64,000 nucleotides of DNA, from NCBI GenBank assembly GCA_964552235.1, contig CAZKGO010000012.1:1-64000 (forward strand), written 5' to 3'. This DNA is from CAVTHK01 sp964552235. GTDB taxonomy: Bacteria; Spirochaetota; Spirochaetia; SZUA-6; CAVTHK01. Below are positions 35,382 through 43,174 of the stretch, in pieces. The first letter of the stretch is position 1; each line of letters begins with the position of its first letter. A program made the position numbers and the translations under genes. The notes beneath the pieces were generated by a model that worked only from the letters and a program-made list of their open reading frames with translations, ran no database searches and was not told the origin of the DNA.

Positions 35382-36162
35382 GACGCTGCTCGGAGCCCAA
35401 GCGCTCACGATCCGCTTTGGCGGCCTCACCGCGGTCGATCGCGTTTCCTTTGACCTGGAGCCTGACCGCATTCTGGCGATCATAGGGCCCAACGGCGCGG
35501 GCAAGACCACGATCTTCAACATGATCACCGGAATCTACGTCCCCTCGGAGGGGACGATCCGCTTTCGGGGCGCCGTGCTCAACCGCCTCGCGCCTCACCG
35601 GATCGCCCGCATGGGAATCGCGCGGACCTTTCAGGCGAGCCGCCTGTTCGCCAACCTGAGCGTGCTCGACAACGTTCTGCTCGGCATGCAGCCGCACCGC
35701 GGGATCGGCCTCGGGCGGGCGGTCTTTGGGCGCGGCCGCGAGGCCCGGGACCTCAACGAGAGCATCGCCCGGGCCGAGGAGCTGCTCGGCTTTTTCGGCC
35801 TGGAGCCGAGCGAGAAAGCGCTCAGGCGCTCGGGCGATCTGCCGCAGGGAGACAGGCGCAAGCTCGAGATCTGCCGCGCCCTGGCAGCCGATCCCGCCGT
35901 GGTCCTGCTCGATGAGCCGTCGGCGGGGATGGACCCCGGCGAGACGCGGGAGCTGATGGAGGACATCCGCAGGATCCGCGCCCGCAGCCGCAGCATCGGC
36001 ATCATCCTGATCGAGCACGACATGTCGGTGGTCCGCGGGGTCGCCGATCACATCCTGGTGCTGAACTACGGGCAGCTCATCGCCCAGGGCGACTTCCAGG
36101 AAATCGCCGCGGATCCGCGCGTGCAGGAGGCCTATCTTGGCAGGCGACGCTGCTACGCCTGA
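35374..36162 (+). CDS. Branched-chain amino-acid-type ABC ATPase (LivG-like)
   Basis: A 262-residue ATPase. Walker A is GPNGAGKTT, the LivG-specific RIARMGIARTFQ and DNVLLGMQPH segments follow, the signature region is LPQGDRRKLEICRALA (a LivG-type variant of LSGGQ), Walker B is VVLLDEPSAGMD and the switch His is in LIEHDMSVV. The C-terminus VQEAYLG is also family-typical. It overlaps LivM at its start and LivF at its end. Confidence 0.93.
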   Translation: MAETLLGAQALTIRFGGLTAVDRVSFDLEPDRILAIIGPNGAGKTTIFNMITGIYVPSEGTIRFRGAVLNRLAPHRIARMGIARTFQASRLFANLSVLDNVLLGMQPHRGIGLGRAVFGRGREARDLNESIARAEELLGFFGLEPSEKALRRSGDLPQGDRRKLEICRALAADPAVVLLDEPSAGMDPGETRELMEDIRRIRARSRSIGIILIEHDMSVVRGVADHILVLNYGQLIAQGDFQEIAADPRVQEAYLGRRRCYA

Positions 36163-36895
36163 GGCGGACGCGGCCGAGCGGCCTCTTCTCGAGCTGGAGC
36201 GCATCGAGGTCGGATACGGCCGGGTGCGGGTGATCCACGACCTCTCGCTCGCGGTCGGCCGCGCGGAAATCGTCGCCCTCCTCGGCCCCAACGGGGCGGG
36301 CAAGACCACGACGGTGCGCGCGATCCTCGGCCTGGCGCCGCCGACTTCCGGGGTGGTGCGTTTCGACGGCCGCCCGGTCACCGGCTGGAAGCCGCACCGG
36401 ATCGTCTCCCTCGGAGTGGCGGTGGTTCCCGAGGGCCGCGGCGTGTTCCCCAAGCTGACCGTCCTGGAGAACCTGCGGACCGGCATCGCCTTTCTCAGCG
36501 ACGACGCGGCGCTGTTCGAGGAGCGCAGGCAGCAGGCCTACGCCAAGTTCCCGCGGCTGCGGGAGCGCGAGAACCAGATCGCCGGCACGCTGAGCGGCGG
36601 CGAGCAGACGATGCTCGCCCTATCGCGGGCGATGATGAGCAGGCCGAAGCTCGTGCTCATGGACGAGCCTTCGCTCGGCCTGGCGCCGAACCTGATCGAG
36701 CAGACCTTCCAGATCATCCGGGAGTACAACGACGAAGGCACGGCCGTGCTGCTGATCGAGCAGAACGCCGCGCAGGCGCTGGAGATCTGCAGGCGCGCCT
36801 ACATCCTGCAGAAGGGCCGGGTCGTTCTCCACGGCGGCCGCGAGGAGCTGCTGTCCGACGAGCGAGTACGCAAGGCCTACTTCGCCACGGGATAG
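36137..36895 (+). CDS. Branched-chain amino-acid-type ABC ATPase (LivF-like)
   Basis: A 252-residue ATPase with Walker A GPNGAGKTT, VPEGRGVFPKLTVLENL (LivF signature), LSGGEQTMLALSRAM, Walker B LVLMDEPSLGLAP and LIEQNAAQAL in the switch region. The start taken is TTG with AGGAGG seven bases upstream, giving a 26-base overlap with LivG. The stop codon is only one base from the stop of the convergent PHP gene. Confidence 0.92.
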   Translation: MAGDAATPEADAAERPLLELERIEVGYGRVRVIHDLSLAVGRAEIVALLGPNGAGKTTTVRAILGLAPPTSGVVRFDGRPVTGWKPHRIVSLGVAVVPEGRGVFPKLTVLENLRTGIAFLSDDAALFEERRQQAYAKFPRLRERENQIAGTLSGGEQTMLALSRAMMSRPKLVLMDEPSLGLAPNLIEQTFQIIREYNDEGTAVLLIEQNAAQALEICRRAYILQKGRVVLHGGREELLSDERVRKAYFATG

Positions 36896-36902
36896 CCTAT
36901 CC
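36890..36902. other. Palindrome containing the two facing stop codons of LivF and PHP genes
   Basis: GGATAG-C-CTATCC is a perfect 6+1+6 inverted repeat. Its two arms carry the TAG stop codons of the convergent genes, one base apart. There is no space for a conventional terminator on either side, so the two transcripts must run into each other. Confidence 0.8.
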
Positions 36903-37889
36903 GCGCTCCAGGTAGACCGGGTTGGTGAAGGCGACCATCGCCTCCTCGCCGCGCGCGCGCCCGTGCAGCTCGGCCCGGATCCAGCGAGGCCACGCGCGAT
37001 TCAGCGTGAAGCTGCGCGAGGCCTCCGGCGCCTCGATGCGCTCCCGCGCGAGCTCTCCGTCGCTGCCCCGCAGCACCAGGGCGAGGGTCTCGACCCGGCC
37101 TTCCCAGAGGCTCTTGCGGTCATCGCGGCCCCAGGCGACGGTCACGGCGCGAGCCTCCCCGGCCTCGTCGGGCGCAACCGCCTCGCCGGGACCGCGGCCC
37201 CCCACCGTGAGGGACAGCAGCGGTCCGAGGGTCACGAAGGCCCGCCCCGCCCGCAGCGCCTCCCTGGCCGCCTCGGCGAGGGCCAGTGCGCCGCACTCGA
37301 CGCCGAGGTAGGTAACGGCGGGCAGGCACCCGGGCTCGGTTCTGTGGAAGTCCCTCGCGCTCACCCCCGCGACGCGGTACCCCTGGTCCAGCAGCCTGTC
37401 CCAGAGCTCGAGAGCGCGGCGGTTCTTCGGCCTGGTCCACGGATCCGCCTCCGACCACACCTCGAGGAAATCCACGTGAGTCCAGTCGGGGCCGTCGAAA
37501 TCCCAGTAGCATCCGGTGCAGAAGGGACTGCCGGGATTGAACGGATGGGCAACCCCCGCCAGCCCGCCTGCCGCGTGGATGGCGTCGATGGCCGAATCGA
37601 CGTTCGTCCGCGTGAGCGAGCGCCACTCCACGTAGGCGCTCGTACCCCAGGCGAGCAGATGGCCGTAGAAGGTGGTGAGCTCCATCCCGGGGATGATCGT
37701 CACGCCGCTTGCCCGCTCCGCCTCGGCGATCTCGGCGAGGCCCGAGAGGGTGTTGTGGTCGGTGAGCGCCACCGCTTCGAGCCCGAGTCGACGGGCCTCC
37801 CGCGCCATCTCGGCAACCGTCAGGCTGCCGTCGCTGTGGACGCTGTGGGCGTGCAGCTCGCAGGGGACCCAGCGCAGCGGCCCGCTCAT
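36897..37889 (-). CDS. PHP-domain metallohydrolase, CehA/McbA-like
   Basis: A 330-residue protein. The PHP metal motifs are clear: ELHAHSVHSDGSLTVAEM (H-x-H), ALTDHNTLSGL (DH), IPGMELTT, AHPFNPGS and GVSARDFHRTEPG. CehA/McbA-type members hydrolyse phosphoesters, carbamates or related bonds. No signal peptide. It is the last gene of a seven-gene operon that begins with a glycerophosphodiesterase and contains a CUT1-type transporter, so a phosphoester substrate is a fair inference. Start at MSGPLRW overlaps the upstream stop (ATGA). Confidence 0.82.
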   Translation of the reverse strand: MSGPLRWVPCELHAHSVHSDGSLTVAEMAREARRLGLEAVALTDHNTLSGLAEIAEAERASGVTIIPGMELTTFYGHLLAWGTSAYVEWRSLTRTNVDSAIDAIHAAGGLAGVAHPFNPGSPFCTGCYWDFDGPDWTHVDFLEVWSEADPWTRPKNRRALELWDRLLDQGYRVAGVSARDFHRTEPGCLPAVTYLGVECGALALAEAAREALRAGRAFVTLGPLLSLTVGGRGPGEAVAPDEAGEARAVTVAWGRDDRKSLWEGRVETLALVLRGSDGELARERIEAPEASRSFTLNRAWPRWIRAELHGRARGEEAMVAFTNPVYLERG

Positions 37890-38350
37890 CGCTGCACGCT
37901 CACCTGGACGCGGAAGGTGCACCGCTCGGTCACGACGCAGTGCACGCTCACCGTGGCCGTCCACCGGCCGGCCTCGAGGGCCCCTGCGACGAAGCCCGGC
38001 GTGGCCCAATCGCGACCGACGGCGATCGACTGATCCGGGCTGTGCCTGTGGGCGCAGCCGCGGAAGCCTGAAGGTCCGTCGAGGGAAAGGGTGAGCAGGT
38101 TGAGCACCGGCTCGCGCGGCCGGCCGCTCTGCAGGGAATCGGCGTAGAGGCGGAGGCCCTCCTCGATCAGCATCCGCTCACGCTGCTCGTCGACGAGGAC
38201 CTTGGGCTCGTAGCAGAAGCGCACCTCCATGGCCTGCGCGCCGCGCTCGAGGACAAAGGGCAGTCGCACGTGGGTCTGCGACGCCTCCGGGCCCACCGTC
38301 CGCGCGACGTCGAGCACCAGGGCGGATGCCGCGCCGCCCCCGCGCGTCAT
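37886..38350 (-). CDS. Small hypothetical protein coupled to PHP metallohydrolase
   Basis: A 154-residue protein overlapping both neighbours by four bases (ATGA at each end), so clearly part of the operon. The sequence alternates hydrophobic and polar residues (THVRLPFVLERGAQAMEVRFCYEP, TATVSVHCVVTERCTFRVQVSV), suggesting a beta-sandwich. I recognise no family. Such small beta domains sometimes accompany CehA/McbA proteins as a separate or fused partner; here it is separate. No signal peptide. Function unknown, perhaps binding or positioning substrate for the PHP enzyme. Confidence 0.65.
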   Translation of the reverse strand: MTRGGGAASALVLDVARTVGPEASQTHVRLPFVLERGAQAMEVRFCYEPKVLVDEQRERMLIEEGLRLYADSLQSGRPREPVLNLLTLSLDGPSGFRGCAHRHSPDQSIAVGRDWATPGFVAGALEAGRWTATVSVHCVVTERCTFRVQVSVQR

Positions 38351-39210
38351 TCGCTCTTCACGTCCCATTTGTTGGCTTTCAGGTTCCTGTAAATGTAGAA
38401 GCCGCCCATGAGGGAGGAGAGCAGGAAGAGGAACACGGAGATCGCCGCGGACTTCTCCATGTTCTGGAACGTACCGAATTCCTGCTGAAGGGCCACGCCG
38501 AGCATCATCGGCGCCCGCGCGCCCATCAGGTAGGGCGTGGTAAAGGCTGCGACATTGCCCATGAACACGAAGGTAACGGCGATGAGGAAATCGTTGCGCG
38601 AGAGAGGAAAGATCATGTGGAAGAACACCCGCAGCTTGCCCGCCCCGACGTCCCGTGCGCTCTCGATGATCGAGCGCGGGATGCCCTGGAGGCTCGCGCT
38701 GATCAGCATGGTGGAGAAGGGGAAGTTGAACCAACAGTTGGCCAGAATGATGCCTTTTTGCGTGTACATCAGGCTCGGCTTGAAGTCGACGCCGAAGAGT
38801 CCCAGCAGGATGCGATTGATCGCCCCCGTGTCCTTGACCACGTTCATGATCGCGTAGACTGCCACGATGGTGGGGATGAAACGCGGGATCAGGTAGAGCT
38901 TCGAGATCGCACGCGAGACCCAGCTGTCGGTAAAGGAGATGTAGAGGGCCAGCAGGTAGGACACGACGGCAACGATCAGCACCGTGAACACCACGATCAC
39001 CAGTGTGTACTTGATGTTCGCCACCATGTAGGCTTCGGTGAGGATCTCGCGGTAGTTGACGAGGGAGAACCCCCTGGTCTCGGGATCGGTAAAGCTGAGC
39101 GCCACCGACCGGCCGATGGGGTAGACGACCATCACGCAGATGACGCAGAACGAGGGCAGGGCCAGGAGCAGCCCCAACAGCCTCTGTTCTCGTGCCCGCT
39201 TGTCAGCCAT
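38347..39210 (-). CDS. ABC transporter permease (MalF/UgpA type)
   Basis: A 287-residue permease with six helices. The EAA loop reads IIESARDVGAGKLRVFFHMIFPL, close to the family pattern. The N-terminus ADKRAREQRLLGLLLALPSFC is typical of the MalF/PotB-like partner. Start chosen at MADKRARE; the AGGGAGA ribosome-like site is slightly distant. It is separated from the binding-protein gene by a 70-base spacer with a stem-loop. Confidence 0.88.
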   Translation of the reverse strand: MADKRAREQRLLGLLLALPSFCVICVMVVYPIGRSVALSFTDPETRGFSLVNYREILTEAYMVANIKYTLVIVVFTVLIVAVVSYLLALYISFTDSWVSRAISKLYLIPRFIPTIVAVYAIMNVVKDTGAINRILLGLFGVDFKPSLMYTQKGIILANCWFNFPFSTMLISASLQGIPRSIIESARDVGAGKLRVFFHMIFPLSRNDFLIAVTFVFMGNVAAFTTPYLMGARAPMMLGVALQQEFGTFQNMEKSAAISVFLFLLSSLMGGFYIYRNLKANKWDVKSE

Positions 39211-39237
39211 GCCTGCGGTCTCCCTCTGCGCGAACAT

Positions 39238-39265
39238 GCCGCCGGTCCGCGGTCGGGCCGGCGGC
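39238..39265 (-). other. Stem-loop after the CUT1-type binding protein
   Basis: GCCGCCGG at 39238-39245 pairs perfectly with CCGGCGGC at 39258-39265 around a 12-base loop; outer CAT/ATG bases can add three pairs with a bulge. It begins sixteen bases past the binding-protein stop. No U-tract. Confidence 0.65.
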
Positions 39266-39280
39266 CGCATGCGCATGCGC

Positions 39281-40414
39281 TCAGGGCAGAGTCGCGATCT
39301 CCTTGCTCCAGCGCTGGTTCAGCTTGGTGCCGAGGCCTCCGATGGTGTACGTGCGGAACTTGATCTCGAGACCGGAGAGCAGGTCGACCGTGGCCTTTGG
39401 AAGCTTCGCGCTGTCGATCACCGGGATCGCCTTCATGACGTTGACGAGCTTGTCCTGGGCGGCTACCGACGCAACGTAGTCCAGGAACTTCATGGCCTGC
39501 GCGGCATTCTTGCTCATCGACGGGATCACGCACAGCGTGATGTTGCCCGTGAGCGGCGGATCGATCTGCTGCAGCTTGATGCTCTTCGGGAGGAGCCCCC
39601 GCGACTTCTGGTCTAGGGTCATGTCTGCCCACGCCGGGCACATCCAGATGGTTCCGGCTGCCAGGAGGTCCAGCGAGCCCTGGTTCTTGACCGTGTACTG
39701 CACCTTTCCCGAGGCCTTGTACATGTACGGGTGCAGGTCCGCGAGCACCTTGAGGCCGGCGTCCCACTGGGCCATCCACTTCTCGTCGGGCGAGGTGAGC
39801 GCCTCGGCAGGCATCAGGTTGTAGACGGTGGTGAGCACAAAGGAGCTTCCCGCGCCGCCGGTGCCCGGGTCGTTGTAGGCGAACTTGCCGGGGTTCGCCT
39901 TGATCCAGGCGTGCAGGTCCTTCTCCGTCTTGGGAGGATTGGGCACCTTGTCCGAGTTGTAGGCGATGAAGACTGCGGTGCCGCGGTACGCCATCGCCCG
40001 GTCGGGCGCCACCGACGACTGCTTCAGGAGGCCGGCCATGTTGGGCATCTTCTTGGGGTCGAGCTTGGCGAGAGCCTCGAGACTGGCTTCTTTGGAGATC
40101 TGAGTCAGCTGGTTGTCGTCGGTATCCGCCATGATGTCGATGTCGATTTCCTTCTGCTTCGCGTTCCAGGCCGCGATGATCTTGACAAGGTCCGTCCGGG
40201 TCGCTGGCCCGGACGCCATGTACTGCTGCTTGACCTCGAAGCCCGGGTTGGTCTTGGCGAAATCGGCGATGATCGCCTCCCACTGGATGCGGACGTTGTC
40301 CGACCCGCTCGAGTAGAGGTTGATGCTCTTCGGGCCGGCCGCCTCGCCTCCGCCGCCCGCGAACAGAGGCAACGCGACGACGAAGACCGTGAACAGAACA
40401 GCGCTTCTCTTCAT
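39281..40414 (-). CDS. Extracellular solute-binding protein (family 1, CUT1-type)
   Basis: A 377-residue exported protein. Signal peptide LFTVFVVALPLFA, then the Gly-rich mature start GGGGEAAG. It continues SINLYSSGSDNVRIQWEAII, a periplasmic-binding-protein class II opening, with a hinge near GTAVFIAYNSDKVPNPPKT. Ligand class (sugar, glycerophosphoester, polyamine) is not obvious; the glycerophosphodiesterase and PHP enzymes in the same operon argue for a phosphoester. It overlaps the ATPase stop by four bases. Confidence 0.85.
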   Translation of the reverse strand: MKRSAVLFTVFVVALPLFAGGGGEAAGPKSINLYSSGSDNVRIQWEAIIADFAKTNPGFEVKQQYMASGPATRTDLVKIIAAWNAKQKEIDIDIMADTDDNQLTQISKEASLEALAKLDPKKMPNMAGLLKQSSVAPDRAMAYRGTAVFIAYNSDKVPNPPKTEKDLHAWIKANPGKFAYNDPGTGGAGSSFVLTTVYNLMPAEALTSPDEKWMAQWDAGLKVLADLHPYMYKASGKVQYTVKNQGSLDLLAAGTIWMCPAWADMTLDQKSRGLLPKSIKLQQIDPPLTGNITLCVIPSMSKNAAQAMKFLDYVASVAAQDKLVNVMKAIPVIDSAKLPKATVDLLSGLEIKFRTYTIGGLGTKLNQRWSKEIATLP

Positions 40415-41490
40415 GTGTTCCCCCTTGCGATAGTTTTCGGCCCCACGGGCCGTTCGGAGCCTCGCTTTATGGCATCCGCCAGCTCGGCAGCGGAGAGCGA
40501 CCCTGGGATCGTGCCGCCCTGGGCCGGAAACAGCTGGTGACGCCCGATGCTGATGCCCACTCGGTCGCCCACTTTGTAGCCACCGCCGAACTCGCGAGAC
40601 ATGAATGCCCTGACCGCTCCGTGGCTGGTGTCCATGTTGATCTCGAGAAAGTGGCCGAGGACCATGATCGTGGTGATCCGGCCGTCGAGCTGTCCGCTTC
40701 CGGCCGGTCCCAGCGTGAGGTTCTCGGGCCGCACGGCGATGTAGCCGTTGCGGCCGTCGGCGAGGAAGTTCATGTCCCCCATGAACTCCGCGACGAACCG
40801 GTTCGTCGGGTGGTCGTATACTTCGGCGGGCGTGTCGGTCTGCTCGAACTTCCCGCGGCTCATGACCACGATGCGGTCGGAGATCGACATCGCCTCCTCC
40901 TGGTCGTGGGTCACGAAGAGGACGGTGATCTTGAGCTCCATCTGGATCCGCTTGAGCTCTTCGCGCATCTGCACGCGGATCTTGGCGTCCAGCGCCGAAA
41001 ACGGCTCGTCCATGAGCAGGATCTCAGGCTTGAGGATCAGCGCCCGGGCAGTGGCCACGCGCTGCTGCTGGCCCCCGGAGAGCTGGCTCGGGTACTTCTT
41101 CTCGTTGCCTTCGAGGGAGAAGAGGGCCAGGAACCTCGTCACTTCCTCCTCGATGGTGCCGCTCGGGATCTTGCGCAGCCTCAGGCCGAAGGCGAGGTTC
41201 TCGAACACGGTCATGTGCGGCCAGAGGTTGTAGTTCTGGAACACCATGGCAGTCGGCCGCCTCTCGGGGGGAAGGCGGGTGATATCCATTCCCCCGAGGA
41301 TCACCCGGCCTGCGTCCGCGGTCAGAAACCCCCCGACCGTTCGCAGGATCGTGGTCTTGCCGCAGCCCGAAGGCCCGAGGAGGGTGACGAGCTCCGCCTC
41401 GGCGACCTGGAGATCGATATCGCGAACCCCTTCGCCGCTGCGGTACAGCTTGGTGAGCCCGACCAGCTGCAGCTTGGCTTTGCTCGACAT
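40411..41490 (-). CDS. ABC transporter ATP-binding protein (UgpC/PotA type)
   Basis: A 359-residue ATPase. Walker A GPSGCGKTT, Q-loop FQNYNLWPHMTV, signature LSGGQQQRVATARAL, Walker B ILLMDEPFSALD and switch His in FVTHDQEEA are all present. The C-terminal TOBE domain (YIAVRPENLTLGP) is present. Gene order permease-ATPase-binding protein-permease is unusual for CUT1 systems but each gene is intact. Confidence 0.93.
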   Translation of the reverse strand: MSSKAKLQLVGLTKLYRSGEGVRDIDLQVAEAELVTLLGPSGCGKTTILRTVGGFLTADAGRVILGGMDITRLPPERRPTAMVFQNYNLWPHMTVFENLAFGLRLRKIPSGTIEEEVTRFLALFSLEGNEKKYPSQLSGGQQQRVATARALILKPEILLMDEPFSALDAKIRVQMREELKRIQMELKITVLFVTHDQEEAMSISDRIVVMSRGKFEQTDTPAEVYDHPTNRFVAEFMGDMNFLADGRNGYIAVRPENLTLGPAGSGQLDGRITTIMVLGHFLEINMDTSHGAVRAFMSREFGGGYKVGDRVGISIGRHQLFPAQGGTIPGSLSAAELADAIKRGSERPVGPKTIARGNT

Positions 41491-41504
41491 CCGTTGCTCC
41501 TGCC

Positions 41505-42344
41505 CTACTTCATCTTGAAGCCGGCTGCGAGGGCGTCGGCGCCGGCGAACCTGCGGAATGCGGTGAGCAAAACGATGGTCGGCAGCACCAGGATCACGGC
41601 GAACACAGCGCCCGCGGTCGACGGGTAGTCGAAGATGATCCCGTACATGACCACGGGGATGGTCTTGTAGTTGGGCACCCCCACCAGCAGCGTGCCCTGC
41701 GCCTCCTCCATCGACTGCAGGAACGTGAAGACGCAGGCGACCATGATGCCGGGTGCGGCGAGCGGCAGCGTGATGTAGCGGAAGGTCTGAAAGGGGGTCG
41801 CGCCGACGTCACGGGCCGCCTCTTCCTGGTGCGCATGAATGCTGCGGAACGCGCCCGCCGGAATCCAGGTCATGTACATCAGCGTCCCCAGGAGGTGAAT
41901 CAGGAACACGCCCGGGAACGTGCCCATCAGGTTCAGCTTGTAGAAGATGATGGCGATGGAGACGTAGAGACCCATTCGCGGGAAGGCGTTGGCAAAGAGA
42001 AAGGAGAACTGGAACAGGGGCTTGAGCGGGAAATTGATCCGCGCAAAGGCGTACGCGGCCGGAAGGCAAATGCAGAGGGAGCCGACGGTGACCACGGTGG
42101 CAACGATGAACGAGAGCGAGATCGAGGACACGAGGTTGTTCTGGCTCAGCACGAACTGCCACCACTTCAGCGAGAAGATGCGGGGGAAAAACCCCGGGTT
42201 GTCCACGTACGTGTAGTTGTCCGCGAAGGCGATCATCAGGGTGTTCATCAGGGGGCCGTAGAAGAAGAGGAGAAAGACGGTGAGCAGGATCGCCTCGAGC
42301 AAACGCTTGGCGCCCATCGCGTGCAGCCAGCCGCGCCAGTTCAT
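41505..42344 (-). CDS. ABC transporter permease (MalG/UgpE type)
   Basis: A 279-residue permease with six helices. The EAA loop HQEEAARDVGATPFQTFRYITLPLAAPGI matches the family well, as does the end AGFKMK. The ATG overlaps the stop of the divergent-type glycerophosphodiesterase gene by one base. Its partner permease lies three genes downstream, after the ATPase and binding protein. Confidence 0.88.
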   Translation of the reverse strand: MNWRGWLHAMGAKRLLEAILLTVFLLFFYGPLMNTLMIAFADNYTYVDNPGFFPRIFSLKWWQFVLSQNNLVSSISLSFIVATVVTVGSLCICLPAAYAFARINFPLKPLFQFSFLFANAFPRMGLYVSIAIIFYKLNLMGTFPGVFLIHLLGTLMYMTWIPAGAFRSIHAHQEEAARDVGATPFQTFRYITLPLAAPGIMVACVFTFLQSMEEAQGTLLVGVPNYKTIPVVMYGIIFDYPSTAGAVFAVILVLPTIVLLTAFRRFAGADALAAGFKMK

Positions 42345-43036
42345 CACACCCTCCCGTCCCGCAGGGCGAGCATCCGGTCGACCCGGCGGGTCGTGATGTT
42401 GTCGACCGGGAGGCGCATCATGCGGCGCATCCCCCGCTCGCCGTCGACCGTCCACACCGAGACGACGAGACCCGCCGCGGACAGCGCGTGGGCCAGACGC
42501 CGGGTGAGCAGGCGGTGAGGGGCGTTGAGGCCCCGGGCGCCGCAATCGCGGATCCTGCGCACCAGGTCCCCTGCGCCCGCCCTGGTGAAGCGCTCGCCGA
42601 GACTCGGTCGTCTGTTCAGCAGGTACGGCAGGCCGTCGATCTCGCCGCGGACCTTCGAAACCACGTCCGTGGTGATCCCCGTCAGGAGCACCCGGGCGGC
42701 CATTCCCGATCGCTGGAGCAGATCACTCATCTCGCGGACGCCCGAATACTCCTTGAGATCGAGATTCAGGCGGATCGTCGGGTGAGAAGCGACCAGCTCG
42801 AGCAACTCGCTCAGGCGCATGGCGTTGCGCTGCAGCGGCGCGGGCAGAGGATCGTGGGAAAGGTAGGCCTCTCGGTCCGGCGCGAACCGCACGTCAGCCT
42901 CCAGGTAGTCGACGGGAAGCGCGAGCGCCGCCTCGAACGATTGCAATGTGTTGGCCAGCGTGTCGAGGCAGCCCGCATGTGCGGTCACCGCCACGAAAGG
43001 CCCGGGCATGCGCGGAGGGGTCGGGCGCAACACCAT
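42344..43036 (-). CDS. Divergent glycerophosphodiester phosphodiesterase
   Basis: A 230-residue GDPD-fold protein. TAHAGCLDTLANTLQSFEAAL replaces the usual HRG...PENTLxSF, so the first catalytic His is kept (AHAG) but the Arg and the Glu of the N-terminal motif are changed (LANT for PENT). DYLEADVRFAPDREAYLSHDP keeps the metal Glu/Asp and the second His; LNLDLKEYSG and SVWTVDGERGMRRMM complete the barrel. It leads a transporter operon and overlaps the next gene by one base. The altered active site suggests a changed substrate or weaker activity. A consensus promoter lies just upstream. Confidence 0.75.
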   Translation of the reverse strand: MVLRPTPPRMPGPFVAVTAHAGCLDTLANTLQSFEAALALPVDYLEADVRFAPDREAYLSHDPLPAPLQRNAMRLSELLELVASHPTIRLNLDLKEYSGVREMSDLLQRSGMAARVLLTGITTDVVSKVRGEIDGLPYLLNRRPSLGERFTRAGAGDLVRRIRDCGARGLNAPHRLLTRRLAHALSAAGLVVSVWTVDGERGMRRMMRLPVDNITTRRVDRMLALRDGRV

Positions 43037-43051
43037 CGCACCTCACCGACG

Positions 43052-43079
43052 ATTGTAGGTGCATCCGGCGTGCTGTCAA
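43052..43079 (-). promoter_or_regulatory. Sigma-70-type promoter of the GDPD/ABC/PHP operon
   Basis: On the minus strand TTGACA (43079-43074) and TACAAT (43057-43052) are separated by 16 bases: 6/6 and 5/6 matches. The predicted start leaves a leader of about nine bases before the ATG, with GAGGT as a short ribosome site. This is one of the best promoter matches in the window. Confidence 0.75.
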
Positions 43080-43093
43080 GTTGGTGCCGGGAC

Positions 43094-43122
43094 TTGACGG
43101 CATTCCGGCCGGTCGCTACGGT
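43094..43122 (+). promoter_or_regulatory. Promoter candidate for the zinc metallopeptidase
   Basis: TTGACG (43094-43099), 17 bases, TACGGT (43117-43122). The -35 matches 5/6, the -10 only 3/6. It is back-to-back with the minus-strand promoter, 14 bases away, so the two could compete. Confidence 0.5.
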
Positions 43123-43174
43123 TTTCTGCTGGACCAGGGCGGGGGCCAGCCCATCGCCAGGGGGCAAGAAAGAC

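Noticed and set aside
42488..43174. Upstream extension of the zinc metallopeptidase frame across the diesterase gene
   Set aside because: The conserved N-terminus begins at 43175; the rest is antisense shadow.
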